A stretch of DNA of 64,000 bases from Rhizobiales bacterium 65-79 (GCA_001896885.1 MKRJ01000011.1:275663-339662); one strand, 5' to 3'. Positions 50,959-60,183 are shown, numbered from the stretch's first letter. Numbers and translations are program-made. The notes: a model not told the origin generated them from the sequence alone.

Positions 50959-53231
50959 AGCTTGCGCCTGATTTCGGTATCATCGGCTATACAGACCGGT
51001 GGACCTATCGACCCGGCGATACCGTTTCCTTGCATCTATCGGCCGCCTGCGAAACCAGCGCGGCGGTCCGGCTCCATCGGTTCCGCCGGCTCATTTCGGA
51101 TGGCGCCGCCCTCGAATTGGCGTCCGAAGGAGTCGCCATCCCCCCGCTTGCGGTCACGGTCACCCCGCAACGGACGATCATTGGCTCCTGGTTCGAAGCG
51201 CCCCGTGAAACGACCGGCAACGGCAGCTTCACAATCGGCTTTCTGGTTCAGCCGACGCGCATCGCAGCCGGGGGAAGCGCCCTATGTAGTTTGACCGACG
51301 GGAGATCGGGCTTCGTCGTCGGCTTGAGCCTCGGAGGAACCGTCTGGCTCGAATGCCGCTCGGGCTCCCGGGAGACGACGCGGCTGCGCATCGACAATGG
51401 ACCGGTGGAGGACCGATGGGCCGCTCTGCTGATCTCCTATGATCGAAGTTCGGAAACAATGTCGATCCATTGCCGCTCCGGACAAAGTATCCGAAGCGCG
51501 TCGGGGGTCGTGCCGGAACGCCCTTCCGGGGCTAACGCGGTGTTTCGGATTGGTGCCGCCGGGCCGGACTTTGATCCCGCTCTTCCGAGCTTTGACGGAC
51601 GCATCGAATCGCCCGCCATCTGGAGAGGCGCCCTTGCCCCCTCCGACACCTTCGCCCGTCTCGACCGCCTGGCCGATGGCGATACGAATGCAGACGAGGA
51701 TCTCCTTGCAGCCTGGGATTTCAGCAGGGAGATGGCGAGCGCCACCGCATTCGACATTGGTCCTTACGGCCGGCACGGCCGCTTCGTCAACCTTCCCACA
51801 AGAGCTGTAAAGGGTTCCCGCTGGGACGGGCAGGAGCAGAGTTGGCTCCATGCGCCGCGCGGCTACGCGTCCGTCCATTTTCATTGCGACGACTTACTCG
51901 ACGCAGGCTGGCCGTCGGCGGCTACCCTTGTGCTTCCCGAGGATATCGCGAGTGGCATCTATCTTATCGAGATCGCGGGAGAACTGGGCCGCGATACGCT
52001 GCCGATTTTCGTCACTCCGCGACGCCGCGGCGAAAGCGCCTCACTTGCATGGCTGGCACCCACATTTACCTACCTTGCCTATGCGAACGATCGCTGCCTC
52101 CTCCACGGGGCAAATCCCGAGGTGCTTGCCAACCGGCTCATAGTGCTCACGGCCAACGACTGCGAGCTCGCCGGGCACTACGAATACGGTCTCTCGCTTT
52201 ATGACACGCATATGGATGGAAGCGGGGTTTCGTATTCGTCGCGCCGCCGTCCCTGCCTCACCTTCCGGCACAATCAGCGCGCATGGCAGGGCGGGCTTGG
52301 AAGCGGACTTTGGAACTTCGGCGCCGATCTGCTTGTTGCTTCATGGCTGGATCGCGAAGGCATTCCGTTCGAAATTATCACCGACGACGTCCTCGATGCC
52401 GAAGGCGCCAAAGCGCTTTCACCCTATCGGTGCGTTCTGACCGGCTCCCATCCGGAATACCACACGACCCGCAGTCACGATGCAGTCGGCCAATATCTCG
52501 GTGATGGCGGCAGGCTGATCTACCTCGGCGGCAACGGCTTCTATTGGCGCGTATCGACCCATCCCGACTATCCTGAAACGATAGAGCTTCGACGCGCTGA
52601 GGATGGTAACAGGAGTTGGGCCTCCGAGCCCGGCGAATATTATCACGCCTTCGACGGCAGCTATGGTGGCCTATGGCGACGCAACGGCCGGTTCCCACAG
52701 GCGCTGGTAGGCGTCGGATATGTCGGCCAGGGCTTCTTTCGAAGCCATCCGTACCGCTTGCAGGCAGCGGCATGCGATCCGCGAGTCGGCTTTCTTTTCG
52801 ATAATCCGCCCGTTTCCGGAACCCCACTCGGGGATTTCGGCCTATCGGGAGGCGGTGCGGCAGGTATCGAGATCGACCGGGCCGATACGGCGCTTGGAAC
52901 GCCCGCTCATGCGCTCGTCATCGCGACGACAGACATGTTGGACAACAGCTACGTACTTGCTAATGAAGAGGTCCTGGTTAACCGGCCCACCGTCACAGGC
53001 GGTCTCAGTCCCATGCTGCGTACCGATCTGGTTTTCTTCGAAACGGAGACGGGCGGCGCCGTTCTGTCGACCGGATCCGTCGCGTGGGCAGGCTCGCTCG
53101 GCGACCCCAGAGCGAAAAACGACGTCGCCGCGCTGACGAAAAACGCCCTGCGGAGATTTCTCGATCCCGCTCCATTCTCCCTAAATGCCGTTTCAACCAA
53201 TGTCACTCGCGACCCAACCGTATTGTCATAA
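50955..53231 (+). CDS. N,N-dimethylformamidase-like large subunit
   Basis: A 758-residue protein. The N-terminal third contains a LamG/concanavalin-like sandwich (about 75-235). The C-terminal half matches the DMFase large-subunit domain: LAWLAPTFTYLAYANDR, YGLSLYDTHMDGSG, RHNQRAW and LTGSHPEYHT. The DMFase of Paracoccus is reported to hold a mononuclear iron bound by two Tyr and one Glu; likely equivalents here are Tyr376, Tyr416 and Glu501, with His499 two residues before. It would hydrolyse an N-substituted formamide or related amide to an amine and an acid; the natural substrate is unknown. Confidence 0.82.
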   Translation: MKLAPDFGIIGYTDRWTYRPGDTVSLHLSAACETSAAVRLHRFRRLISDGAALELASEGVAIPPLAVTVTPQRTIIGSWFEAPRETTGNGSFTIGFLVQPTRIAAGGSALCSLTDGRSGFVVGLSLGGTVWLECRSGSRETTRLRIDNGPVEDRWAALLISYDRSSETMSIHCRSGQSIRSASGVVPERPSGANAVFRIGAAGPDFDPALPSFDGRIESPAIWRGALAPSDTFARLDRLADGDTNADEDLLAAWDFSREMASATAFDIGPYGRHGRFVNLPTRAVKGSRWDGQEQSWLHAPRGYASVHFHCDDLLDAGWPSAATLVLPEDIASGIYLIEIAGELGRDTLPIFVTPRRRGESASLAWLAPTFTYLAYANDRCLLHGANPEVLANRLIVLTANDCELAGHYEYGLSLYDTHMDGSGVSYSSRRRPCLTFRHNQRAWQGGLGSGLWNFGADLLVASWLDREGIPFEIITDDVLDAEGAKALSPYRCVLTGSHPEYHTTRSHDAVGQYLGDGGRLIYLGGNGFYWRVSTHPDYPETIELRRAEDGNRSWASEPGEYYHAFDGSYGGLWRRNGRFPQALVGVGYVGQGFFRSHPYRLQAAACDPRVGFLFDNPPVSGTPLGDFGLSGGGAAGIEIDRADTALGTPAHALVIATTDMLDNSYVLANEEVLVNRPTVTGGLSPMLRTDLVFFETETGGAVLSTGSVAWAGSLGDPRAKNDVAALTKNALRRFLDPAPFSLNAVSTNVTRDPTVLS

Positions 53232-53574
53232 GATCTCCCGGGGTCTTGCCAAGCCGTCTTCCCGGCGTCGCCCGCCGGATATGCGTCAGCATCGCCAATC
53301 GACTCGGAGAGGCTGCGATCGTCACACCACGACTGGCAGGCAGAGCGGCGCAGGACGGAAGGAAGATTGGTTGAGGCGAGGTCGGATTCAGAGAGCAAAA
53401 TAATCATATTTTCCGACGCCGAATCCAACATATGGGTGCTGTGAGGCCGATCAGCCCAGTAATTGGGGACGTTCGAGGGCGATACGGTGTGTGGACTTGC
53501 TTTATTGAGTTCGGGTTCACTGATCAGTTTGAGGAGCGGAACGCCGAGTACGGAGGCGAGGGAAAGAAGGGTCG
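53232..53574. other. Intergenic stretch, no recognised gene
   Basis: About 340 bases after the amidase operon. Frames are open but without family resemblance. The boundary between the catabolic region and the accessory segment lies here. Confidence 0.4.
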
Positions 53575-53751
53575 ATGGTCGGCAATGCGCGTATCATATT
53601 ATGGGATCGTGCTCATCTCTCTGATGCCGTCATCAGGACCGGCCTCTACGATTGGCTGGTCGAGTGGGCGGGCTTATGGGCCTACTCATTCGCAGCCGAA
53701 CTGCTGGATCGATCAGATTCAGGTACGATTGTTAGGCTTGAACTGCCGTAA
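53575..53751 (+). CDS. Hypothetical small protein
   Basis: A 58-residue frame starting MVGNARIILWDRAHLSDAVI and continuing TGLYDWLVEWAGLWAYSFAA. It is tryptophan-rich and balanced in composition. GAAGGG stands shortly before the ATG. It is convergent with, and its 3' end overlaps, the methyltransferase fragment by 20 bases. It may itself be a fragment of a longer gene. Confidence 0.35.
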   Translation: MVGNARIILWDRAHLSDAVIRTGLYDWLVEWAGLWAYSFAAELLDRSDSGTIVRLELP

Positions 53752-54215
53752 GTCGATCCGCTTCTACCTGCTCAAATGGTTGGCCGGTTGCCGCAAGGAT
53801 CGCCGGCTTGCCGGTATATTTTGTGAAACGCCGGCAGACGACATCGCAATAGGCGGGCTTAAGTTCAATCAGCCGGGCGATACGCTTGGTCTTTTCGGCC
53901 GCGATCATGGTTGTGCCGGACCCGGCAAAGGGATCAAGAATGATTTCGCCGCGGCGGCTGACATCCTTGATCGCGTCGGAGACCAACGCGGTAGGTTTCA
54001 CGGTGGGATGGTTCTCCAGGTCTTCCTCGCGGTTCTTGCGGAAGGTGTTGCGGCCCGGATAGGTCCACAGATTGCTCCTGAACCGACCCTTCTCGCCGAG
54101 ACCGAAAGTGTTGGTATGGGCCGCCTCGCCATGCTTGAAGACGAATATCATCTCATGCTGGGATCGATAGAAGCTGCCCATGCCGGCATTGGTCTTTGCC
54201 CATACCGGGCGGCCT
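53732..54215 (-). pseudogene. DNA methyltransferase, C-terminal fragment
   Basis: About 160 codons beginning VWAKTNAGMGSFYRSQHEMI, then HPTVKPTALVSDAIKDVSRR and ILDPFAGSGTTMIAAEKT. These are the last half and motif I of a beta-class DNA methylase. The DPPY motif and any ParB-like domain are missing. It aligns with the C-terminal half of the complete gene at 60173 but is clearly a diverged paralogue. It is cut at its 5' side just before 54216. Confidence 0.75.
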
Positions 54216-54376
54216 GACGGACGTCCGGAGAGATGCGAACGCTCAGCGAAGTGTACAGACCGACGTGATTGGCGCGTGAGGAACCTGACTTTTACAATGG
54301 CTCTGCAAAGCCGCCCAGTTGTTGAGGCTCACGCCGCGCGGACTATCAAACCTAGCACACGGATCTATAGCTCGCG

Positions 54377-55063
54377 TTAGTCGAGACCGAGCTTTCTCTT
54401 GAGTTCGGCGTTTTCCTTGCGCAACCGTTCAGCCAGAAGAGCCTTCAGGCGCTTGTTTTCCTCCTCAAGGGCGATCAGGTCTTTCAGATCGCCACCGTCG
54501 GAAATGGTCGCAGCGGCCTTCTTCCAATGGTAGTAGGTCTGCTCCGATACGCCAGCCTGCTTAACCGCGTTCCTGATGGTCTCGCCGCGACCGATCGATT
54601 TTCCGATCTGATCGAGTTTGTGAGCGCGTTCCTTTTCGGAATAAGTTCTCCGGGTCGTTCGGGCAGGGGAGGGAGACTGAGCCAGCGAAGATGCAGGCTG
54701 AACGACTGCCTTTCGGGCGGAGCGCTTTGGCTGCACCTTGGCCGCTTTCGGCCGCGGAGCCTTCTTTTTCGCTTCCGTTGCTTCTCCCTTCACAGGCGCT
54801 TCGTCAGGGGACTGAAGCGGTTCAGCTTCCTTGAAATCGGCCATAGGATACTCCACCAGCGGTTTGTGCCTATCTTCAACATCAATGGGTATAATACCGG
54901 GGCCGACAAGCTCGCTCTTTGGCAACATCAAAGCTTCCGACCTCATTGTCGTGCCCGCGGCAATCGCAGAAAGATCGAGATCGCCCCAGATCGAGCGGTT
55001 CCGTTTGGTGCTAACGCGCTTCTGTTTGACCTCTACAATGAATGGTCGTGTTTGTCGTCTCAT
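54377..55063 (-). CDS. SyrB-like transcriptional regulator
   Basis: A 228-residue protein starting MRRQTRPFIVEVKQKRVSTK. A disordered, Lys/Ala/Pro-rich middle (about 85-145) leads to a C-terminal RRTYSEKERAHKLDQIGKSI then NAVKQAGVSEQTYYHWKKAA, the HTH seen in rhizobial SyrB and in IS3 OrfA proteins. A leucine-zipper-like coil ends the protein (ALEEENKRLKALLAERLRKE). GGAAGGG precedes the ATG. In Sinorhizobium SyrB affects symbiotic exopolysaccharide regulators; here the target is unknown. Confidence 0.75.
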   Translation of the reverse strand: MRRQTRPFIVEVKQKRVSTKRNRSIWGDLDLSAIAAGTTMRSEALMLPKSELVGPGIIPIDVEDRHKPLVEYPMADFKEAEPLQSPDEAPVKGEATEAKKKAPRPKAAKVQPKRSARKAVVQPASSLAQSPSPARTTRRTYSEKERAHKLDQIGKSIGRGETIRNAVKQAGVSEQTYYHWKKAAATISDGGDLKDLIALEEENKRLKALLAERLRKENAELKRKLGLD

Positions 55064-55231
55064 AATCCCTTCCTGGATGGGGAAACGTGTGCCCGATAAG
55101 TCGTTGCCCGGGCTAGACATCAAGGTTCCCCAGTCGGAGGCGCAGCTTTATCGACGAGATTGCCGTCGAGCAAGCGAGGAATGTTTCACATGCGCGTTGC
55201 CGTCTTGCTCTGTCATTTCCACTAATAGTGG

Positions 55232-56509
55232 TCAGCATTCGAACCATTCACCATCGCCAAGGAGAACGACATCGGGAACAAGCCCCGGAAAACGTTCAGG
55301 CGCGACGGTATGGATAGGAATGAGGTGGCGGGGCCGCAGTGCACGGGCCAACCGAATGAGGGTTTTTGGATCGGCATGGCCAGAGGTATGACAAATGGCT
55401 AGCGGGACCGAATTGGCAGCGCACCATGCCCGAAGCTTACTTGACGGGCGATCGAGATATCCCGGCCATTGCGAGTAGATCAGTTCGGCGCCCGAGGCTT
55501 GCACCAGCCTTTGGAATTCGGCCGCCATGCTTTCGCGAAACAGGACCACGAACCGCGATGGCTCGGCGGCCAGTTCCTCGGGGAATATGCGAGCATACCG
55601 GATCGTATCGACCAGATGGAAGGATCGGCGGGAAAGGATATGACGTCGCTGCGTTGACGGCAGATAGATGCGGAAGTTGCGACTGTTCGGTTTGGGCAGG
55701 GTGGGCAGTTGTAGGCAATTCAATAGATGAGCCAGATAGGCGTCTCCGACGAAGACCCGTCCCGCCTGGAGGGTCGCTCTGTAGAAGGTTACGAAGCGAT
55801 CGATATTCTGGGCAGAGAACGCGGCAAGAACGAGCCGTGACGATGACGCGATTTGAGTGATCAGCCGTTTCTCGATCACCGTTTCGGGAACGGTACGGTG
55901 ATCGGGACGACTGAGCGTCGTCCCTTCGAGGATCAGAACGTCGATATCGGTGGGCGGATGACGGATCAGGCCTTCCATCACAGCCGACTTACGGCCATGG
56001 GCGCGCAGATCACCCGAATAGAATATTTTGCTGTCGCCCGCCTTGACCATCAGACTGTAGGCGTCGAAGGCCGAATGGTCGACCAGATAAGGCGTGATCT
56101 CGAACGGGCCCAGCGTGAAGGCGTTGCCATCCGAATAGGTCCTCAGGGCGCGGGGAGGGGCCTGCTTTGGAACGAAGTCCTGCGCGGCGGCAAGGAGCTG
56201 TGTGGCCTTCTCACCGAGATAGATGGGTATTGTCGGTGAAAGCAGGCCGGCCAGGCCGATGTGATCGGGATGGATGTGCGAGATGACCACTCCGAGGAGG
56301 CTCTGCCGGCCCGGCCTGTATGGGCGCTTATTGCTAGGTGGTTCTTGTTCACCTTCGGTTAGAAAAGGAATGGACGGCAGAAGCGACGGCTCCGGCCGGT
56401 CCGCATCAAGTGGCATTCCCAGATCGAGCAGGATCGATTGGCCTTCATACTCGACCTCGACGCAGTTGCCGCCGATCTGATTGGCGCCACGGTGAATGCG
56501 AAGCCGCAC
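55232..56509 (-). CDS. Beta-CASP-like MBL-fold metallo-hydrolase (RNase J-like)
   Basis: A 425-residue protein with a GTG start. Metallo-beta-lactamase ligands are complete: Asp29 (ILLDLGMP), the HxHxDH motif at 78-83 (SHIHPDHIG), His of YLVDHSAFD and Asp of FYSGDLRAHG. The insertion and the C-terminal ICHTSGHAD with LIPIHT resemble the beta-CASP nucleases (RNase J, exonuclease-type). It probably cuts RNA or DNA. It starts one base after the stop of the PD-(D/E)XK-like gene, so the two are coupled. Confidence 0.82.
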   Translation of the reverse strand: MRLRIHRGANQIGGNCVEVEYEGQSILLDLGMPLDADRPEPSLLPSIPFLTEGEQEPPSNKRPYRPGRQSLLGVVISHIHPDHIGLAGLLSPTIPIYLGEKATQLLAAAQDFVPKQAPPRALRTYSDGNAFTLGPFEITPYLVDHSAFDAYSLMVKAGDSKIFYSGDLRAHGRKSAVMEGLIRHPPTDIDVLILEGTTLSRPDHRTVPETVIEKRLITQIASSSRLVLAAFSAQNIDRFVTFYRATLQAGRVFVGDAYLAHLLNCLQLPTLPKPNSRNFRIYLPSTQRRHILSRRSFHLVDTIRYARIFPEELAAEPSRFVVLFRESMAAEFQRLVQASGAELIYSQWPGYLDRPSSKLRAWCAANSVPLAICHTSGHADPKTLIRLARALRPRHLIPIHTVAPERFPGLVPDVVLLGDGEWFEC

Positions 56510-56510
56510 G

Positions 56511-57308
56511 TCAGATCAGCTCGCGATTGTCGAGGAAAGACAGGAGTTCGACATCGGAATAGACGCCGGGCCAGTGGAAACCCGCCGGGAACGCCGTTTG
56601 CGTGAGGCGCATTGCGACGCCCGCCTCACCGCCAAGGGCAGCGATGCCGTCATCCAACGCTTGCGCCAGCGGTCCCAGTGGCGCAGCCGAATAAAATGCT
56701 TTTGGCGCAAGCACGCTGAGATGCAGCACCGATATGTCGAGCATCTCTCGGTCGACATAGGAAAGAAGCTGCCGGTCACGCCTGGAGAGAAGCCACAGCA
56801 GGCCATATTGGAGCACCTCCAGAGCGGCAAAGAGCGGAGTATTGCTTGCCGTTTTGAGTTCGACTAACTCAAATCCGTCCCCTGGCATTTTATGAACCAG
56901 ATCGACGGCCCTGCGCTTGCCTGCGTGGGAGCCGGAAACGCCAGACACGATTGGAACCTGGTTTGACCAATCCATACGGCCCGCGCCGGCCAGGGCATGG
57001 ATAAGGGCTCTTTCCAGCGTGACCTCCGGACTCCTGTTTTGGGGCGATATATTGCGCTGTGGTTTGTGCCAGCGGAAATTCTGAAGCGAGCCTTTCGGCC
57101 GCCGCTCCAGGCAGCGGTCCCAATTATCGGCGAAACGCTTGAAAAGCGCGGCGACAAAACTCACGCCGTCGAACTCACCGGGAGGCCGCGCCGCGATGAT
57201 ACGGGCGGCGGTCAGCGTCGCCATGCTTTCGACGCCAAGAGCCCCGTTGAGGAAGGTGTCGATGCCGTCGAACAGATCGACATCGAGTGTTTGTGTAAAA
57301 TGATCCAA
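56511..57308 (-). CDS. PD-(D/E)XK nuclease-like protein of unknown role
   Basis: A 265-residue protein with a TTG start preceded seven bases by GGAGG. A nuclease-like core is visible: Glu99 (PEVTLERALIHAL), Asp136 (RRAVDLVHK) and Glu150-x-Lys152 (FELVELKTAS), followed by an Arg/Gln-rich helix (LEVLQYGLLWLLSRRD). The N-terminal 90 residues are unfamiliar. The spacing fits the E...D...ExK active site of restriction-type nucleases, though this is my reading without a profile search. The first gene of a two-gene operon with the beta-CASP protein, it is divergent from an XRE regulator. Confidence 0.6.
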   Translation of the reverse strand: MDHFTQTLDVDLFDGIDTFLNGALGVESMATLTAARIIAARPPGEFDGVSFVAALFKRFADNWDRCLERRPKGSLQNFRWHKPQRNISPQNRSPEVTLERALIHALAGAGRMDWSNQVPIVSGVSGSHAGKRRAVDLVHKMPGDGFELVELKTASNTPLFAALEVLQYGLLWLLSRRDRQLLSYVDREMLDISVLHLSVLAPKAFYSAAPLGPLAQALDDGIAALGGEAGVAMRLTQTAFPAGFHWPGVYSDVELLSFLDNRELI

Positions 57309-57429
57309 GGCTGTGCCTCCGCAAGTTTTCCGAGTGGAAGCACAGAAGCCGTATAAGTATACGGACTTCAAGTCAAAATACCGATCCATCTCCGTTCGAT
57401 TTGCTCCTGGTCCGGAACACACTCCGGCC

Positions 57430-57768
57430 ATGGATCTCAAGCGCAACATTGCCATCCGACTGAAGGCCGTCCGCAAGGCGCGCGGCTTGACGCAGAATGA
57501 ACTTGCGGAGCGAACGGAGCGTTCTGTGGATGCAATCTCCAACATCGAGCGTGGGAAGGGTCTTCCGAGCGTGGAGACGTTGGATGTCCTTGCCAAGGCG
57601 CTGGAGATTCCCATCGCTGAGCTTTTTAGCCAGTCTTTGGAGGGACGGCGCGAGAGTGCCGCGCGGCTGGTCCTTCTCGCACGGCTGAACGATCTTGGAC
57701 GCGGGTTTGGCGACCGCGACCTGGAGACAGCCGTGCGATTGCTGGAGGCCTTGAGGCCCAAGAATTAG
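57430..57768 (+). CDS. XRE-family transcriptional regulator
   Basis: A 112-residue protein starting MDLKRNIAIRLKAVRKARGL. The HTH LTQNELAERTERSVDAISNI is followed by ERGKGLPSVETLDVLAKALE (about 20-60), the classic Cro/C1/XRE domain, and a helical tail. It is divergent from the two-gene nuclease operon with 121 bases between, typical of repressors that control toxic or restriction-like modules. Confidence 0.87.
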   Translation: MDLKRNIAIRLKAVRKARGLTQNELAERTERSVDAISNIERGKGLPSVETLDVLAKALEIPIAELFSQSLEGRRESAARLVLLARLNDLGRGFGDRDLETAVRLLEALRPKN

Positions 57769-58111
57769 TCCGGCTTTGCAGGCACCGGACCAGGCGGGCC
57801 GCGGATTCCTTATTTTCCGGCCGGATCGTAGCCAAAAAGCTCTTCAGCGCTTAAGGGGCCTCTCGGAGCAAAGATCGAAATCGGCCTGCTATGCCGATTT
57901 TCCTGACTTTACCACCCAAATGGAGTTTTGGTACTGGGGGTAGGGTAAATTACATTTTTATTTCCGGCGGTACCCTATAAACATAGACAAAGATATATTC
58001 AATGATAATCTCATTGAATTAACCAAGCAACACTCTTTCCTTTGCGACTCCTTCAAATCGGCTGAAGCTAACGCCAATTCTCTGAACGTTACAAACGCAG
58101 AGGATTCGACC
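57769..58111. other. AT-rich gene-free stretch with inverted repeats
   Basis: From about 57890 to 58050 the sequence is strikingly AT-rich for this window. TAGGGTA (57942-57948) and TACCCTA (57970-57976) form a dyad, and TTTACC/GGTAAA a wider one around 57907-57950. It may be a promoter or a junction of acquired DNA. No gene is seen. Confidence 0.45.
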
Positions 58112-58276
58112 ATGAAGCCTTCAGCACCAGCCAGAACATTGAAACCCCAGGCTTTGCAAACCGGTCCCAAAACCTATGCTCTTACGGCCTCCGGACTGAT
58201 CAGCGCATTGAATGTCCTGTCGACGCGGCCGACGCGAAAGAATCCAACAGGGAGATTAAAGCAGGGGAAGCGTTGA
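58112..58276 (+). CDS. Hypothetical small basic protein
   Basis: A 54-residue ORF starting MKPSAPARTLKPQALQTGPK and ending TRKNPTGRLKQGKR. It is very basic, with one short hydrophobic patch (YALTASGLISALNVL). AGAGGA lies eight bases before the ATG and a hairpin follows the stop. It is too short for the usual ORF cut-off. Function unknown; it may be phage- or island-related. Confidence 0.45.
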   Translation: MKPSAPARTLKPQALQTGPKTYALTASGLISALNVLSTRPTRKNPTGRLKQGKR

Positions 58277-58296
58277 AATCTCGGCAGTAAGTTAGT

Positions 58297-58320
58297 CCCT
58301 GGCCGCCCGTGGGGCCAGGG
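58297..58320. terminator. Bidirectional terminator hairpin
   Basis: CCCTGGCC (58297-58304) pairs with GGCCAGGG (58313-58320) around an 8-base loop. It separates the small basic gene from the convergent terminase gene. T-tracts are weak on both sides. Confidence 0.5.
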
Positions 58321-58340
58321 AAGGAAGGGTTGCCGATCTC

Positions 58341-59798
58341 TCAACGGCCCCGAGCCCAAAGAAGCCTGTCAGCAATGTCGGCGTGCGTGGGCGCGTCATC
58401 GAATCCGAAATCGGCTTCAAACGTCGGCAACGCGGAATCGCGCGCCCAGTTGAGGTATTGCGTGATACTGTCGACCTGATCGTCGTGACGGGCATTCGGA
58501 AAGCCGAACAACTCCCGCTCCAGTTCAGCCGACCATGGTGCGTCCTGCGGCAGCACGACCATGCCGGCCTCGAACATCGGCAGCACCGCGGCCAGCCGCG
58601 TTTCCTTATCGGTGGCGGAAGAGACCTTGATGGGGATGATGGGGACGCCGGACTGGATCTTCAAGTGCTGGATTAATGACGTGCCCGAACCCTTGTCTTC
58701 AATCAGAACTGCATTGGGCGAATAGCGAGAAGACACCGCCTGGACGGCCTTTGCCAGGGACGGAAAATCGGGCTTCTCCCTGAAGACATCCAGCAGATAA
58801 TGTCGGTTATCCTTTTTCAGCCACGTGGTGCAGACCGAATAGTCATTCGCCGGATTGCCCTTCATCGCCGTGTCCCAGGACTGGACGATCCGGCCATTGC
58901 CACGATCCGGCACCCTCAAGTAAGTTTTTACCCATGCCTTCTTGACCATGTTCCCGTCGGGCGGAAGCGGATTCTGCTGGTATTGTGCTTCGAAGCCGGC
59001 CGAGCCCAGACTGCGGCGCTGTTTGTCCAATTCGGATTGGGGCTCGCGCGCGGGATGCAACACATCTCCTGCCTTTCGAAAATGTTTCCTCCCACCCGAA
59101 AGATCATAGATTTGATCATGGGTCGCTATGGCAGGAATCACGAGGCTGGTAAAATCGCCGTTCCGCATAAGGTGCCCGCAGAGGTCGTCCTCGTGAAGAC
59201 GCTGCGCGACGACAACGATCTTGCCGTTCACCTTGTCATCCAGACGGCCATACAACGTGTGATGATAATAGTAGAGGACCTTTTCGCGTGCCGCCTCACT
59301 GGGCGCTTCGTCCGGCGTTATCGGATCGTCGATGATAGTGATGTTGCCGCCCAGCCCGGTAACGCCGGCCTCCACCGAGCTTGCGATCCTGCAGCCGCGA
59401 CGCGTCGTCTCCAGCATAGCTTCGGCACCCTTCTCCAGAACTGTGTGAGGAAAGATCCTGCGATACCAGTCGGACTCGAGGATCGTGCGGGTGTCGCGAG
59501 AGAGCTTGCTGGAAAGGGTCCGGCTATAGGAGATACAGACAATCCGCTCCGATGGATTGTGTCCCATCAGGAATGCCGGGAAGGCAACGGATATAATCGT
59601 CGATTTGAGCGAACGCGGGGGCACATTGATGATGAGCCGTTTTGTTCGGCCGTCCCGTACCTCCTCGAGTGCGTGCTCGATTACATCGAGATGCCAGTTC
59701 GCTGCGAAAGGCGACGCTGGATTCAAGGTCTCAAAGGCCTTCATGGTAAAAGACGTCAAGTCAGACCGCAGGATCTGGTCCAAAGGTTCATTGCTCAT
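58341..59798 (-). CDS. Phage terminase large subunit
   Basis: A 485-residue packaging motor. The ATPase half has a Walker A-like NVPPRSLKS (58-66) and Walker B NITIIDDP (152-159). The nuclease half has Asp309 (QSWDTAMK), Glu367/Asp368 (LIEDKGSG) and HDDQVDS (439-444), the RNase H-like acidic cluster. All motifs look intact, so the enzyme could still package or cleave DNA. It follows the DUF5681 gene with an 11-base overlap. No portal, capsid or tail gene is in the window. Confidence 0.9.
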   Translation of the reverse strand: MSNEPLDQILRSDLTSFTMKAFETLNPASPFAANWHLDVIEHALEEVRDGRTKRLIINVPPRSLKSTIISVAFPAFLMGHNPSERIVCISYSRTLSSKLSRDTRTILESDWYRRIFPHTVLEKGAEAMLETTRRGCRIASSVEAGVTGLGGNITIIDDPITPDEAPSEAAREKVLYYYHHTLYGRLDDKVNGKIVVVAQRLHEDDLCGHLMRNGDFTSLVIPAIATHDQIYDLSGGRKHFRKAGDVLHPAREPQSELDKQRRSLGSAGFEAQYQQNPLPPDGNMVKKAWVKTYLRVPDRGNGRIVQSWDTAMKGNPANDYSVCTTWLKKDNRHYLLDVFREKPDFPSLAKAVQAVSSRYSPNAVLIEDKGSGTSLIQHLKIQSGVPIIPIKVSSATDKETRLAAVLPMFEAGMVVLPQDAPWSAELERELFGFPNARHDDQVDSITQYLNWARDSALPTFEADFGFDDAPTHADIADRLLWARGR

Positions 59799-60183
59799 CG
59801 GATTGCTCTCTCTTTACTCCATGGCTTGCCAGATAGGCGTCTAGGATTGCTTGGTCGATCGGGGTCCGCGCTTGCGTGCTTCCGGGAGGAGCATCGGCTT
59901 CAGGTTCAAGCAGACGCAGGACGAGATTGAGGATCTCGGCTGTGGCCCGCGCATCGCCGGCAATTGCCCGGACGATGATGGCCTTCAGAAGCGCGCGCTG
60001 TTTGGTGATCCGCCTTGGAATGCCGCCTTCGTTGATTTGGATTCGCTCGTGCAGTTCTGCGAGGAGATCGGTTTTGAGGTTGCGTTGGCCCTTGGCGCGC
60101 CCTTTGGGGTTGCCGCTCTGGCCTTTTTTCCAGCGACTGTGTTTCGGCGGCTTCCTGAAGCCGATATCCTCATCATCCGACAT
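59788..60183 (-). CDS. DUF5681-domain protein (possible terminase small subunit)
   Basis: A 131-residue basic protein starting MSDDEDIGFRKPPKHSRWKK. KKGQSGNPKGRAKGQRN is the signature of DUF5681, a family often next to terminase genes and thought to recognise DNA. A helical region (LLAELHERIQ... AEILNLVLRLLE) could mediate oligomer formation. It overlaps the methyltransferase by 11 bases and the terminase by 11 bases. Confidence 0.8.
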   Translation of the reverse strand: MSDDEDIGFRKPPKHSRWKKGQSGNPKGRAKGQRNLKTDLLAELHERIQINEGGIPRRITKQRALLKAIIVRAIAGDARATAEILNLVLRLLEPEADAPPGSTQARTPIDQAILDAYLASHGVKREQSDEQ

